Source: Pseudomonadota bacterium (GTDB taxonomy: Bacteria > Pseudomonadota > Alphaproteobacteria > UBA8366). From it: a DNA stretch of 64,000 nucleotides. Position numbers and translations under genes: made by a program. The stretch lies in assembly GCA_036339585.1 (NCBI GenBank), contig JAYZAS010000005.1, forward strand, positions 1-64,000, given 5' to 3'. Shown here in pieces: positions 1 through 9,215 of the stretch (its first letter is position 1; every line of letters starts with the position of its first letter). A model generated the notes under the pieces. That model was not told where the DNA came from, did no database searches, and saw only the letters and a program-made list of their open reading frames with translations.

Positions 1-444
1 ACAAGACATAATTGGCCTGGTAACGTAAGAGAATTAAAAAATTTAATTGAAAGAGCATGCATACTTTTTCAAGGTCAAGAAGTTACTAGTACAAATGTTA
101 CTGAAAACCTCTTAAGGTTAAAAGCTCCAAATACAATTGAAGAACAAAATGAGATTTGGGATGTAACATCAGAATTAATGGATGAAGTTGAATTTGATAA
201 CAATGATGAAGAAACTAAGATTGATAATCTTCCTCATCCAAATAATTATAAAGATTGGTTTACTTTTTATGACGAAATTGATATTCGACGTCATTTACAA
301 GATATTGAGATAATATTAATAGAAGCAGCTTTAGAAAAAACTAATGGGAAGATCGCCAACGCAGCAGACATCTTAAAGCTTAGAAGAACTACCTTAATTG
401 AGAAAATGAAAAAGTTCTCAATTAAAAAAAATGATACTAATTAA
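1..444 (+). CDS. Sigma-54-dependent activator, C-terminal part (FleQ/FlrA-like)
   Basis: The reading frame is open from base 1, so the gene is cut by the window edge. What remains is the end of an AAA+ sigma-54 activation domain, seen as the motif WPGNVREL (sensor II region) followed by LIERA. A variable acidic linker comes next, then a Fis-type helix-turn-helix at the C terminus with RRTTLIEKMKK. The stretch IDIRRHLQDIE before the HTH and the RRTTLIEKM motif are typical of the FleQ/FlrA/FlrC flagellar regulators rather than NtrX or NtrC. The N-terminal receiver or ligand domain is not in the window, so the exact subfamily cannot be fixed. Codon use is strongly AT-biased, unlike genes beyond 5.3 kb. 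Family assignment is good; the flagellar role is inference. Confidence 0.8.
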   Translation, partial: TRHNWPGNVRELKNLIERACILFQGQEVTSTNVTENLLRLKAPNTIEEQNEIWDVTSELMDEVEFDNNDEETKIDNLPHPNNYKDWFTFYDEIDIRRHLQDIEIILIEAALEKTNGKIANAADILKLRRTTLIEKMKKFSIKKNDTN

Positions 445-477
445 TAAATTTTTAATTCTTAAATTAACTGCTTTGAT

Positions 478-921
478 ATGATTAAAAATAAATATTTTGA
501 AGATTTTAATCTTGGAGACAAGTATGTACTTCCTTCAAGAACTCAAACAAGTGGTATTTTTTCAATGTTTCAGGGTGTATCAGGAGATAATGACCCAATT
601 CACTATGATGTAGAATTTTGTAAAGAAAAAGGTCATAAAAATATGCTTGCTCATGGTATTCAAGTTATGTCTCAAACAGCAGCTGGTGCAGGAAGTTTTC
701 CATCAGAGGTTAGACAAAGTTTATTAGGAATGATCGAAATTAGTGGCAAATTTTTAAAGCCAGTTTATAAAAATGATACTTTATATCCAGAACTTAAAAT
801 CATTAATTTAGTTTCTCAAAAAACCACAGGTATAATTGAAATGAAAGCAACAATACTAAATCAAAATCAGGAATTAGTATTTGAAGGTATTCAAAAATAC
901 TTAATAAAAAAAAATATTTGA
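478..921 (+). CDS. MaoC-like hot-dog dehydratase
   Basis: A 147-residue single hot-dog domain protein. The hydratase-type signature GDNDPIHYD (residues 36-44) supplies the Asp and His that act on enoyl-thioesters in MaoC and R-hydratase proteins, and is followed by LAHG at residues 58-61. Members usually hydrate 2-enoyl-CoA or act on related acyl-thioesters in fatty acid or polyhydroxyalkanoate metabolism, but the substrate cannot be read from sequence. The length fits a stand-alone member. It starts with ATG 33 bases after the sigma-54 activator stop and runs in the same direction. It has the same AT-rich composition as its neighbour. Confidence 0.8.
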   Translation: MIKNKYFEDFNLGDKYVLPSRTQTSGIFSMFQGVSGDNDPIHYDVEFCKEKGHKNMLAHGIQVMSQTAAGAGSFPSEVRQSLLGMIEISGKFLKPVYKNDTLYPELKIINLVSQKTTGIIEMKATILNQNQELVFEGIQKYLIKKNI

Positions 922-1128
922 TATTTTAAAAGATTTGTTTAACAAGAATTTAATATTATCAATTGGGACGTGCTTGTTGAAATAGCAATGGGGTTGTTTT
1001 TTTGAAGTGGTTTAAGAACAACGGATTATTGTATTTAGCAAAGTCATAATAGCCACCTTATTATCTAAAAGTTTTGTGCTCTTAAAGATCGAAGGCTGTC
1101 ATCCAAAGATTTTTTTCCAATCTAATAA

Positions 1129-2549
1129 TCAAAGTTCAAGAGATTTTTTTATCACACCTATTGGGATGGCAAGCCTATCATACTGACTAACAAGCTGCAG
1201 ACGTACAGAAGAATCATCAAATAGCTCCTTAGGCAAGGTAGCAGTAATAAGATCGCCTTCTACTACTAAATCAACTAGCATTAAATTATCATTTATGATG
1301 AGAGATGGATTGTTAAGTTTATCTAAGTTTTGAATTTTTATCCAAATACCTACTTCACCATTAGGTTGAATATTTGGTAGTGCACCCTCAGAGTAGCTAT
1401 CAGGGCCCCAATATAATAATTTCAGATCTTGATTAAGGTCTAAATTAACATTGCCATCGAACAGAAAGTTAGGCGCAAGACTAGCAGGTTTTTCTAGACT
1501 TAATTTATAACCATTTTGAATTTGGAGTGAATTAAAGTACAAACTACGGACAAGTTTTGCGTATTCTATTATTGGCTGAGTATCAACTGTTTGATTCGTC
1601 AATGCGCTTTTTTTCTTGGAAAGATTATTCAAAAAAATTTTCAAGTTAAACAACTCACTCCCCATGTCAAAAAGATCATTAACATCTTTACGCGCACCAT
1701 TGTAGCCAGAAATGATTTCATCACATAGTTGTTTAGGTTCTAGCTTTCTTCTGCAGCATCGACCACTATAATTAAAATCCAAAGATGTTTTAAAATTATC
1801 TATTCGTATATATCCTGGACCACCAAATCTGTCATAACAATATACTGGACGACGAGCAAGAATTGCACTTTGTACTGTTTTTCCAATCGTCACTACAACG
1901 TCAAATTTTTGTATGTCAGGTTTTGAAAGCCGCTTGTAATTTTGTTGCCCAAGCCCAAAAGCCTCTACCTTTACACTAAGTTTCGTCAAATTTTCTGCAG
2001 CTTTTCCTAATTCATCTGGAATATGATTCGAGACAATTAACACGCTTTCGATTGGCTTGAAACTTTGTGTTGGTAAAATTTTTTTTTCAACAAAATCATC
2101 TTTAGTGGCATTGTTAAAGTTATATATTTTATGAGAATTCATAAAAAAAGAATTAATCTTTTTAGCTGTTTCTTGGCTATTACTAACTAAGTTGGCTCCA
2201 ATAGGTTTGGCGTAAACAAGTGAAGCTAACTCGAACGGTTCATAAGGTGACAAATGTATTGAATTAAAGCTGCCAGAAAAATTATCTAAATCTGAAAAAC
2301 CTTTGCACAGAGGCGCTACAAAATGTTGTGCCCAAACAAAATCAAATTCACGTAAGTCGAATTTTTCGGGTTCATTTGAAACGCTAATACCATACTTTTT
2401 GTATAATGTATAAATCTCATTAGCTACAACATTTGCTACGAGCGAAACTTTATACTTATAATACTTAGGACTTCACTCACCTCAAGTGCTAGAATTTCAC
2501 TACCTGCCCAATCATGGAGATGATTAGTTAACACTAGCGCACGCTTCAT
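1129..2549 (-). pseudogene. Glycosyltransferase-like gene with a frameshift
   Basis: The longest open frame is 2253-1129, but the coding sequence clearly starts upstream at the ATG at 2549 (MKRALVLTNHLHDWAGSE, the GT4-type N-terminal pattern NH..GGSE). That frame ends early near 2430. Shifting frame around 2455-2470 restores a continuous protein (KVSLVANVVANEIYTLY and onward) that runs into the downstream frame. Farther on, GKTVQ...RRPVYCYDRFGGPGY resembles the donor-site region of surface-polysaccharide glycosyltransferases. The C-terminal 130 residues have no motif I recognise. A single indel, either real or a sequencing error, separates the parts. Composition is less AT-rich than the flanking guaA copies, hinting at a separate origin. 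Confidence 0.6.
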
Positions 2550-2618
2550 TACTTCTTCCTACATTCTATTGATGATAAGCAACTAATTAAATAAAATCAA
2601 TCACTTACACTAAATTAA

Positions 2619-3602
2619 TTACTCCCATTCAATAGTTCCTGGTGGTTTTGAGGTAATATCATAAGTTACCCTATTAACACCACTTACCTCATTTATAATT
2701 CTTGTTGATGTGTCAGAAAGAAAATCTTGGTCAAATTTAAAATAATCAGCTGTCATTCCATCCACAGAAGTAACAGCTCTCAAAACACAAGCATAGTCAT
2801 AAGTTCGTTTATCCCCCATAACCCCTACAGACCTAGTAGGTAATAACACTGAAAAGGCCTGCCAAATTTGATCATAAAGATTATTTTTTTTAATTTGGTC
2901 GATAAATATTTCATCAACGTTTTGTAAAATTTTAATTTTTTTAATTGTTACTTCCCCAGGACATCTTATAGCTAATCCAGGTCCTGGAAATGGATGTCTA
3001 TTTATAAATGTCTTGGGTAAATTTAATTCATTTCCTAATTTTCTAACTTCATCTTTAAAAAGACTTCTTAAGGGTTCAATTAATTTCAGGCCCATTTTTT
3101 TTGGAAGTCCACCAACATTATGATGTGATTTTATGGTAACAGAAGGACCATCATTTACAGAAACACTCTCTATTACATCAGGGTATAATGTACCTTGAGC
3201 CAAAAACTTTATATTATCCATTTTTTTTGCATGTTTTTGAAACACTTTTATAAATAAATTTCCAATTATTTTTCTTTTCTTTTCTGGATTTGTAACACCT
3301 TTTAATTTTTCTAAAAAAAGTTTGCTTTCATTAGCGTAAATTAGAGGTATTTTATAATTATCTTTGAACATTTTTAAAACTTTTGAATGTTCATTTTTTC
3401 TAAGCAATCCATGATTAACAAAAATACAGTTTAAATTATTACCAATAGCCTTGTGTAAAAGGATAGCCGTTACAGAACTGTCAACTCCACCTGATAGTGC
3501 ACAAATGACTTTGTTATTACCAATCTTTTTTCGAATATTGTTAATCTGATCTTGATAAAATGATTGTATTGTCCAATCACGTTTAAAGCCAGAAATTTTT
3601 AT
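2619..3602 (-). pseudogene. guaA: guaA fragment, copy 1 (GMP synthase, ATP-PPase and dimerisation domains)
   Basis: This encodes the C-terminal two thirds of GMP synthase, which aminates XMP to GMP. Visible are the PP-loop [10 protein letters not shown], then [11 protein letters not shown], the dimerisation-domain [16 protein letters not shown], and the invariant end [13 protein letters not shown]. The N-terminal glutamine amidotransferase domain with its catalytic Cys is absent. Homology stops exactly at the Lys of KISGFKRDW (about 3599), where the sequence turns into the inverted second copy. The few residues upstream in the open frame read through antisense of copy 2 and are not GuaA. It is truncated at the 5' end and would not make a normal bifunctional enzyme. 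Confidence 0.85.
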
Positions 3603-4649
3603 GGTGTTCAATTTCATCCTGAGGTTCATCATACTCCAAAAGGAAAAGTTTTATTTGATAATTTTTTAAAAATCTCAGGTTTTAAACGTGATTGGACCAT
3701 GCAATCATTTTATGAAGATGAGATTGAAAATATTAGAAAAAAAATTGGCAATAATAAAGTTATTTGTGCACTATCAGGTGGTGTTGATAGCTCTGTGACA
3801 GCTATCCTTTTACACAAGGCTATTGGTAATAATTTAACCTGTATATTTGTTAATCATGGATTGCTTAGGAAAAATGAACATTCAGAAGTTTTAAAAATGT
3901 TCAGAGATAACTATAAAATACCTCTCATTTACGCCAATGAAAGCAAGCTCTTTTTAAACAAATTAAAAGGTGTTACAAGTCCTGAAAAGAAAAGAAAAAT
4001 AATTGGTAATTTATTTATAAAAGTTTTTCAAAAACATGCAAAAAAAATGGATAATATAAAGTTTTTGGCTCAAGGTACATTATACCCTGATGTAATAGAA
4101 AGTGTTTCTGTTAATGATGGTCCCTCTGTTACCATAAAATCACATCATAATGTTGGTGGTTTACCTAAAAGAATGGGTTTGAAATTAATTGAGCCTTTAA
4201 GAAATCTTTTTAAAGATGAAGTTAGAAAATTAGGAAATGAATTAAACTTACCTAAAACATTTTTAAATCGACATCCATTTCCAGGACCTGGATTAGCTAT
4301 AAGATGCCCAGGAGAAGTAACAATTAAAAAAGTTAAAATCTTACAAAACATTGATGAAATATTCATCGACCAAATCAAAAAATATAATCTTTACGATGAA
4401 ATTTGGCAGGCATTTTCAGTATTGTTACCAACAAAGTCTGTTGGTGTAATGGGAGATAAAAGAACTTATGACTATGCTTGTGTGTTGAGAGCTGTAACTT
4501 CCGTAGACGGAATGACAGCTGATTATTTTAAATTTGATCAAAGTTTTCTTTCTGAAACATCAACAAGAATTATTAATGAGGTAAGTGGCGTTAATAGGGT
4601 AACTTATGACATTACCTCAAAACCACCTGGTACAATTGAGTGGGAGTGA
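3597..4649 (+). pseudogene. guaA: guaA fragment, copy 2 (end of GATase, ATP-PPase and dimerisation domains)
   Basis: This second GuaA part runs the opposite way. It enters the family at [10 protein letters not shown] near the end of the amidotransferase domain (its catalytic His and Glu region) and continues through [10 protein letters not shown] to the intact C terminus PPGTIEWE. It shares most residues with copy 1 but differs at about twenty positions, for example [11 protein letters not shown] against [11 protein letters not shown], so the two are diverged homologues and not an exact duplication. The catalytic Cys part of the amidotransferase is missing. The open frame begins upstream inside copy 1, but that stretch is not GuaA-like. 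The 3' end carries the sequence that recurs at 5143 and 5252. Confidence 0.85.
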
Positions 4650-4656
4650 ATAAAAA

Positions 4657-5091
4657 TTGTTCAAAAGAAGTCACTTTGTAAAAAAAATATACTCAGTTTT
4701 TGTTTGTTTAATACCATTAAATATAATTTTTTCTATGGCGTTTGCTAAAGATAAATCAAGCAATTATTCAGAATGCATAAAAGATTTTGGAACAATAAAT
4801 AATGCAGCTGTTCATAAATGTGCCTCTGAAGTTTCAGAGTTTTTAAAAGTAGAAATTGAACATAAATTAAAACAAATTATTAACAAAATTATTGAGAAGG
4901 GAAACTTTGAAAAGAAAAATGATTTGAATGAATTTCTACAAAGTGACTATCATTGGAAAACTTATATGGAATTGCAATGTAAATTTGAAACAAAATATAT
5001 TGGTTCTCCAATGTTCAATTATTGTCCAATGACAAAACTTGAAAAAAGACTAGAAGAGTTAGAAATTATTTTAGATAAAGTTTCAAATTAG
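4657..5091 (+). CDS. Secreted LprI-like (DUF1311) protein
   Basis: A 144-residue protein with an N-terminal hydrophobic signal segment (about residues 10-30, cleavage plausible after SMAFA). The mature part has the DUF1311/LprI pattern: an early Cys (SECIKDF), then WKTYMELQCKFE, a later Cys in NYCPMTKLEKRLEEL, and a helical C terminus. LprI-family proteins are periplasmic or secreted, and some inhibit lysozyme. That role is family knowledge and is not shown here. It uses a TTG start only seven bases after the guaA copy 2 stop, and no strong ribosome binding site is visible, so the start is uncertain. It sits between two copies of the guaA 3'-end repeat, as expected for inserted cargo. Confidence 0.55.
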   Translation: MFKRSHFVKKIYSVFVCLIPLNIIFSMAFAKDKSSNYSECIKDFGTINNAAVHKCASEVSEFLKVEIEHKLKQIINKIIEKGNFEKKNDLNEFLQSDYHWKTYMELQCKFETKYIGSPMFNYCPMTKLEKRLEELEIILDKVSN

Positions 5092-5142
5092 TTTCAAACT
5101 TCTTAAAAAATCAATATAAACAATGATTTACAAGGTTTAGAT

Positions 5143-5157
5143 TATTGAGTGGGAATA
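5143..5157 (+). repeat. Second copy of the guaA 3'-end sequence (possible att site)
   Basis: ATTGAGTGGGAATAG differs from the end of guaA copy 2 (ATTGAGTGGGAGTGA, 4635-4649) only in the last few positions. The 3' end of guaA is a known integration site for genomic islands, so this may mark an element boundary. No integrase gene is present in the window. Confidence 0.45.
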
Positions 5158-5251
5158 GTGATTGACTTGTAAGTCATTGATATTATTAGGTTTCGAAGTT
5201 TGAAAGTTTTTGTAACATGTTGATAATAAAAAATAAAAACACTATGTCGCC

Positions 5252-5266
5252 ATTAAGTGGGAGTAG
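5252..5266 (+). repeat. Third copy of the guaA 3'-end sequence (possible att site)
   Basis: ATTAAGTGGGAGTAG has three mismatches to the end of guaA copy 2 at 4635-4649. It lies at about the point where the AT-rich left segment gives way to the less AT-rich remainder of the window. The 95 bases between this copy and the previous one hold no gene. Confidence 0.35.
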
Positions 5267-5361
5267 CAAAAACGGTCATAAAAGCATTACAGTGACAGGG
5301 CTAAATAAGCCATTGATGTCGATGGTTTGTGATGCTGGTGCCATTTACTTTTAAATTGTTA

Positions 5362-6660
5362 TTAAGCGGTTGCCATCATCCAAGCGAGGATTTTTGTACC
5401 CTCGCAAAAATCTTCCATCTCCATTGCTTCGTCCGGATTGTGGCTACCATTTTTATTGCGGATAAAGATCATTGAAGAGGGTACGCCCTCGTGATGGAAC
5501 TCAGCCGCATCGTGACCGCCGCCACTAGCAAGGCTGAGTGCCTCGAGACCCATCGCGGCACAGCCTTTCAGCATGCGATCCTTCTCACCATTGTGGAGGG
5601 CGGCGGGCACGGATACCGAAAATTCCCCAAGATCGACATTAACGCCCCTTTGTTCAGAAATTTCTGCTGCAATACCTTCTGCCGTTTTCCTCATCGTGTC
5701 TAATGTTTCCGAACTTTCGCTCCGCATGTCCAAAGTGAACTTGACTTCACCACAAACCTTAGAAAGTCCGTTAACATCGGGGTCCGTATGGATAATGCCG
5801 GGATTAAAAACTAGATCACCGCCGTCGGCCAGTGTTTGTAGACCTGCCTGCTCAAATTTATAAAGAAATTCAGCAGCGCCCAGTGCTGCGTCCTTTCTAA
5901 AAGATTGTGGAGTGGCGCCACCATGATTGTATTCGCCCAATACTTTGCAATTTCGGAAGCGCCGATTCCCGCGAATGCCGCTGACTACGCCGACCGGTTT
6001 GTTCTCAGCTATCAATATGGGTCCTTGTTCAATATGAAGCTCACAATAGCCTTTAATTTTTTGCGGGTCCAAATGGGGCGGATTATTAGCAATAGCGTCG
6101 GGATCAAAACCAGCCGTTTTAATCACCTCATAGAGGGATTTGTCGAAATAGTTGTGGTGGGCAGTATTCAACTCATCTTCCATAAATCGGCCCAGCGCTG
6201 CCCGACTGCCAAGATGGCCACCGTGTAGGCCTGAAAACCAGCTGCCGGCCTCTTCGGCGCGGATTGCCATCACAACGGTATCCTGGGCGGGAGTGATACC
6301 GGCTGCTTGAAAAGCTTGAATGGCGGCAAGTCCTGAAATAACTCCTGCGGCACCGTCATAATTGCCACCGCAGGGCACGGTGTCCATATGGGAACCTACT
6401 ATAAATGGTGGCGCTTCGCGATCTGCACCCGGAAATGTCATATACAGGTTGCCGGTACTGTCCCCCGAGATTTCTAGTCCGAGCTCGTTTGCCCATGCCT
6501 CGCACATGTCGTGACCTATTTGTTCACCTTCGCCCCATGCAATACGAGTGACACCCGGTCCATCTTTTGTTTTTTCTTCTATTTCTAGGAAAAACTGATC
6601 GGCACGCTCCATTGACTCTTCGACGGCGGTAATCAGTGCCTGTTCAAAATTATCCGTCAT
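5362..6660 (-). CDS. M20-family amidohydrolase (N-carbamoyl-amino acid hydrolase / allantoate amidohydrolase type)
   Basis: A 432-residue Zn-dependent amidase of the HyuC/AmaB/AllC group. These enzymes hydrolyse N-carbamoyl amino acids, ureidoglycine-type compounds or allantoate and release ammonia and CO2. Metal-site motifs are all present: GSHMDTVPCGGNYDG (His and bridging Asp), EEAGSWFSG, ELHIEQGP, and near the end GGGHDAAEF followed by GSHNPDE. The length is normal for the family. The substrate cannot be decided because no transporter or purine/hydantoin gene is adjacent. It is monocistronic, on the minus strand, with a weak AAGTGAA ribosome binding site just before the ATG. It is the first gene with the composition of the rest of the window. 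Confidence 0.88.
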   Translation of the reverse strand: MTDNFEQALITAVEESMERADQFFLEIEEKTKDGPGVTRIAWGEGEQIGHDMCEAWANELGLEISGDSTGNLYMTFPGADREAPPFIVGSHMDTVPCGGNYDGAAGVISGLAAIQAFQAAGITPAQDTVVMAIRAEEAGSWFSGLHGGHLGSRAALGRFMEDELNTAHHNYFDKSLYEVIKTAGFDPDAIANNPPHLDPQKIKGYCELHIEQGPILIAENKPVGVVSGIRGNRRFRNCKVLGEYNHGGATPQSFRKDAALGAAEFLYKFEQAGLQTLADGGDLVFNPGIIHTDPDVNGLSKVCGEVKFTLDMRSESSETLDTMRKTAEGIAAEISEQRGVNVDLGEFSVSVPAALHNGEKDRMLKGCAAMGLEALSLASGGGHDAAEFHHEGVPSSMIFIRNKNGSHNPDEAMEMEDFCEGTKILAWMMATA

Positions 6661-7253
6661 ATTTCACTTTGCTTCTTTGTTAATAAATTGCCAAAGGTAT
6701 AAAAGGTACATACCGTTCTAGCATGAAAATAAATGCCGTTAAAATGAGCAAAAAAATTATCGGAATTGGCTGAGTAGGTCTTAATGTTACATCAGTGAGG
6801 CTCTAGATACGAAGGATAATAAATTACGTGTGTGAGATATACATATAATAGCAATTATTTTGATATTTAAACCAATTTAAGCAAATTATAAAATAATATT
6901 AATCAATAAAAATTATTTTTCACAAATCAAAATATTGTAATAAATATTAAATAAAAAATGAAACTGCTACAAAATTAAATATAAATTTTTATTTATATCT
7001 AATAAAACGCATTAATATCGATAAAATATATTTTTCATTGTAATTTTACGTATCTATACAATGTTCGCATGCTATTAATAAATTATGTATTCTCGATGAT
7101 GTCATGAACCATTGAAAAGCGACCTCATGTTTATTTAACCCAAATTATAAGAAAGTGATTTCGGGGATTAAAAATAACAATTAACATTTACTGTTAGAAT
7201 TAATTCAAAGCTCAATGAAATAGAGCCGAGACACGCGAGGCATCGCATTTCAT
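6661..7253. other. Intergenic region with a very AT-rich block
   Basis: About 590 bases between the divergent M20 hydrolase and hemG. The middle (about 6840-7070) is almost entirely A and T, with runs such as AAATATTAAATAAAAAATG, and has no open frame of useful length. I see no RNA gene. It may hold the promoters of both flanking genes, but I cannot pick a confident -35/-10 pair in such AT-rich sequence. Confidence 0.6.
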
Positions 7254-7280
7254 TTGCATAATGGTTGGAAGGAAAATTTA

Positions 7281-7805
7281 TTGGCTAAAATTTTAATGAT
7301 TTATTCGACGACCGACGGACAAACGAAGAGAATAATTGAACGTATAAAGGTTGAATTAGCAGGTAGTGATGTTGAAACAGCACCGATTTGCCGTGCAAAC
7401 GAATTGGCATTAACCGATTTTGATAAGGTAGTGTTAGGTGCCAGTATTCGATATGGAAAACACAAGCCGGAGGTTTTCGACTTCGTCAAAAAACAAAAAA
7501 AGACCCTTGAGGGAAAAGAAACTTATTTTTTCTCGGTTAATGTTGTTGCACGCAAACCTAACAAAAATACGCCAGCCACCAATCCATACATGAAAAAATT
7601 TTTGGAGAAAACGGGCTGGAAGCCAGATTTTATTGAGGTATTTGCCGGAATGGTGAATTATCCAAAATATAATTTTTTAGATAGAAATATAATTCGTCTC
7701 ATTATGTACATAACTAAAGGGCCAACCGATATTTCCCAATGTCATGAATTCACTGACTGGGAAAGTGTTAAGAGATTTGGCAAATTAATTTTAAAGCCGT
7801 CGTGA
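7281..7805 (+). CDS. hemG: Menaquinone-type protoporphyrinogen IX dehydrogenase
   Basis: A flavodoxin-fold enzyme of about 175 residues that oxidises protoporphyrinogen IX to protoporphyrin IX in haem synthesis, passing electrons to respiratory quinone. The FMN phosphate loop is YSTTDGQTKRI at the N terminus. GASIRYGKH, the long insert FSVNVVARKPNKNTP and a C-terminal FTDWE match HemG closely, so this is not a generic flavodoxin. The open frame extends to 7254, but the TTG at 7281 is preceded by GAAGGA at good spacing and gives the usual N terminus (MAKILMIYST). No other haem gene is adjacent. It converges with the ZIP-type transporter gene. Confidence 0.9.
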   Translation: MAKILMIYSTTDGQTKRIIERIKVELAGSDVETAPICRANELALTDFDKVVLGASIRYGKHKPEVFDFVKKQKKTLEGKETYFFSVNVVARKPNKNTPATNPYMKKFLEKTGWKPDFIEVFAGMVNYPKYNFLDRNIIRLIMYITKGPTDISQCHEFTDWESVKRFGKLILKPS

Positions 7806-7838
7806 TTTGCTTTGCATTGTATCTTTTTCAATACCCGC

Positions 7839-9215
7839 CTACTCAAAAAGTTTAAATGCTACGGCCGATAAAAATCCCACCAATGTGGCCAGTCCAGTCG
7901 AGTTTCTTCCGCCTAAGTGAATGGCTTCCGGAATCATAGCAGCGGCGATCATGGTTAACATTGCACCTGCTGCAAAACCTTCTACTAATACAAGAACACC
8001 GTGACCTAATATGCCGCCGAACCAGAACCCTGCGCCGGCACCGATGCTTGTCATAACCGTAAGGCTCAACCACATAAGTAGGATCCTTGTACTTCCCCAT
8101 CCCTGCTTTTTCATTCCAATAGAACTACTCATCGCTTCTGGGAAATTAGCTAGGAATAACCCCGCAATAAGCGTGTAGGGAATTACAGACCCTAATGTAA
8201 CTGAGTCAGGTCCGGCTTGCGCAATCACGGTTGAGATAGCGACTAATAGTGCAGAGCCTATCACAAAGCTCTCCGGGATGCCGTCTAGCATTATGCCGAG
8301 CCAGATGGCTAGCGGTGCTCCATCATGCTCTTCGCTAACCTCTTTGAGTTGAGATTTAGTGGGCACGAAAGAAGTTTCCACTGATGAATTCATTACATCG
8401 TCGACCCAAGCATCCGAATTACTATTGTATCCATCGCGGGCCAAAAGCTCCTTGAGGCGGCTTGCGGATAGTACTGTTGCCGCTGCTTCAAATGTTTTAT
8501 ATCTTGATCGCCAAGCATCAAATTCCCTTTTGGTAAGAGAAAATGCTTTTGTGGTTTCCGCGGCTATTGCTGTCGCGGTTCTTGCTGCTCCAGTTACAAG
8601 CGCTATCTCTCCCAATACGTCGCCGCTACTTAGTCGGGCGATTTCTTGAGAATCACGTGAAATGGTTACGCTGCCCGTCTCCAGAAAAAAAACATCATCC
8701 CCGTCATCCCCTTCTTGAAAAATTATTTCGCCAGCCTTGAAAGACTTCTCACTCACCCTTCTTACCATTTCTTCGACTGCTTCAAGCGGGAGGTGCCGAA
8801 TTAGCTCGCTTATTGATAAGTGCTCTAAAATCTCTCTTCGGCGTGCGGCTCTACGGTTGGTGAAATATTCAATGGTGGAAGATGTTTTTCTAAGAAAACC
8901 GCCTTTCGAATTAATGATTTCGTCAAGAACTACGAATACAATACCGCCGCCGGCAGCACCCAATAATAAATATACAAGATGGTGTGCGGCCTCATCTTTC
9001 TCATCAGCGGTCGAGGCACTAACGAGGTCCATTGCAGTTGGTGCAACTAATTCTATTCCCAATGCAGCGAGCAAAGCACCTCCACCAAAGGCAGTCATCA
9101 TCCCGACAATGCGATTATTAGGCGTCCAGACTAATCCCAATAATGAGCCCAATGGAAGTGATGCTGCAGAGAGAGCTCCTAGGAAAACGGCCCAAATCAG
9201 AAATTGAAAATCCAT
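7839..9215 (-). CDS. ZIP-like metal transporter with an inserted cyclic-nucleotide-binding domain
   Basis: A 458-residue membrane protein. Residues 1-105 form the first hydrophobic segments. Residues 125-260 are soluble and form a cNMP-binding domain (FKAGEIIFQEGD, then GDVLGEIALVTGAARTATA at 198-216 with the phosphate-binding Glu and Arg). Residues 300-458 resume the membrane part with the ZIP-like helices GIMLDGIPESFVIG and LFLANFPEAMSSS, and end with AAAMIPEAIH. The soluble domain sits where ordinary ZIPs have the variable cytoplasmic loop between TM3 and TM4. The inference is metal transport gated or tuned by cyclic nucleotide. The metal is unknown, and the canonical His of TM4 (HNFPD) is replaced, so transport itself should be treated as probable rather than shown. 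Confidence 0.75.
   Translation of the reverse strand: MDFQFLIWAVFLGALSAASLPLGSLLGLVWTPNNRIVGMMTAFGGGALLAALGIELVAPTAMDLVSASTADEKDEAAHHLVYLLLGAAGGGIVFVVLDEIINSKGGFLRKTSSTIEYFTNRRAARRREILEHLSISELIRHLPLEAVEEMVRRVSEKSFKAGEIIFQEGDDGDDVFFLETGSVTISRDSQEIARLSSGDVLGEIALVTGAARTATAIAAETTKAFSLTKREFDAWRSRYKTFEAAATVLSASRLKELLARDGYNSNSDAWVDDVMNSSVETSFVPTKSQLKEVSEEHDGAPLAIWLGIMLDGIPESFVIGSALLVAISTVIAQAGPDSVTLGSVIPYTLIAGLFLANFPEAMSSSIGMKKQGWGSTRILLMWLSLTVMTSIGAGAGFWFGGILGHGVLVLVEGFAAGAMLTMIAAAMIPEAIHLGGRNSTGLATLVGFLSAVAFKLFE

Larger units (their letters stand above)
2619..4649. repeat. Head-to-head inverted repeat formed by two diverged guaA fragments
   Basis: The arms are the two guaA fragments, about 1 kb each, with no spacer. 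They meet at 3597-3602 where ATTTTTA is compatible with both copies, a microhomology of about six bases. The arms differ by scattered substitutions, many of them at third codon positions. This could be a rearrangement, but a junction without spacer between diverged arms is also what a chimeric assembly or amplification product of two strains would look like. Confidence 0.8.

Noticed and set aside
5244-5354. 36-residue open frame at the edge of the AT-rich segment
   Set aside because: No ribosome binding site and no known family; it contains one of the guaA-end repeats, so it is more likely boundary sequence.
8359-9207. Plus-strand open frames opposite the ZIP-like gene
   Set aside because: They are shadows of the minus-strand gene, which has clear domains.
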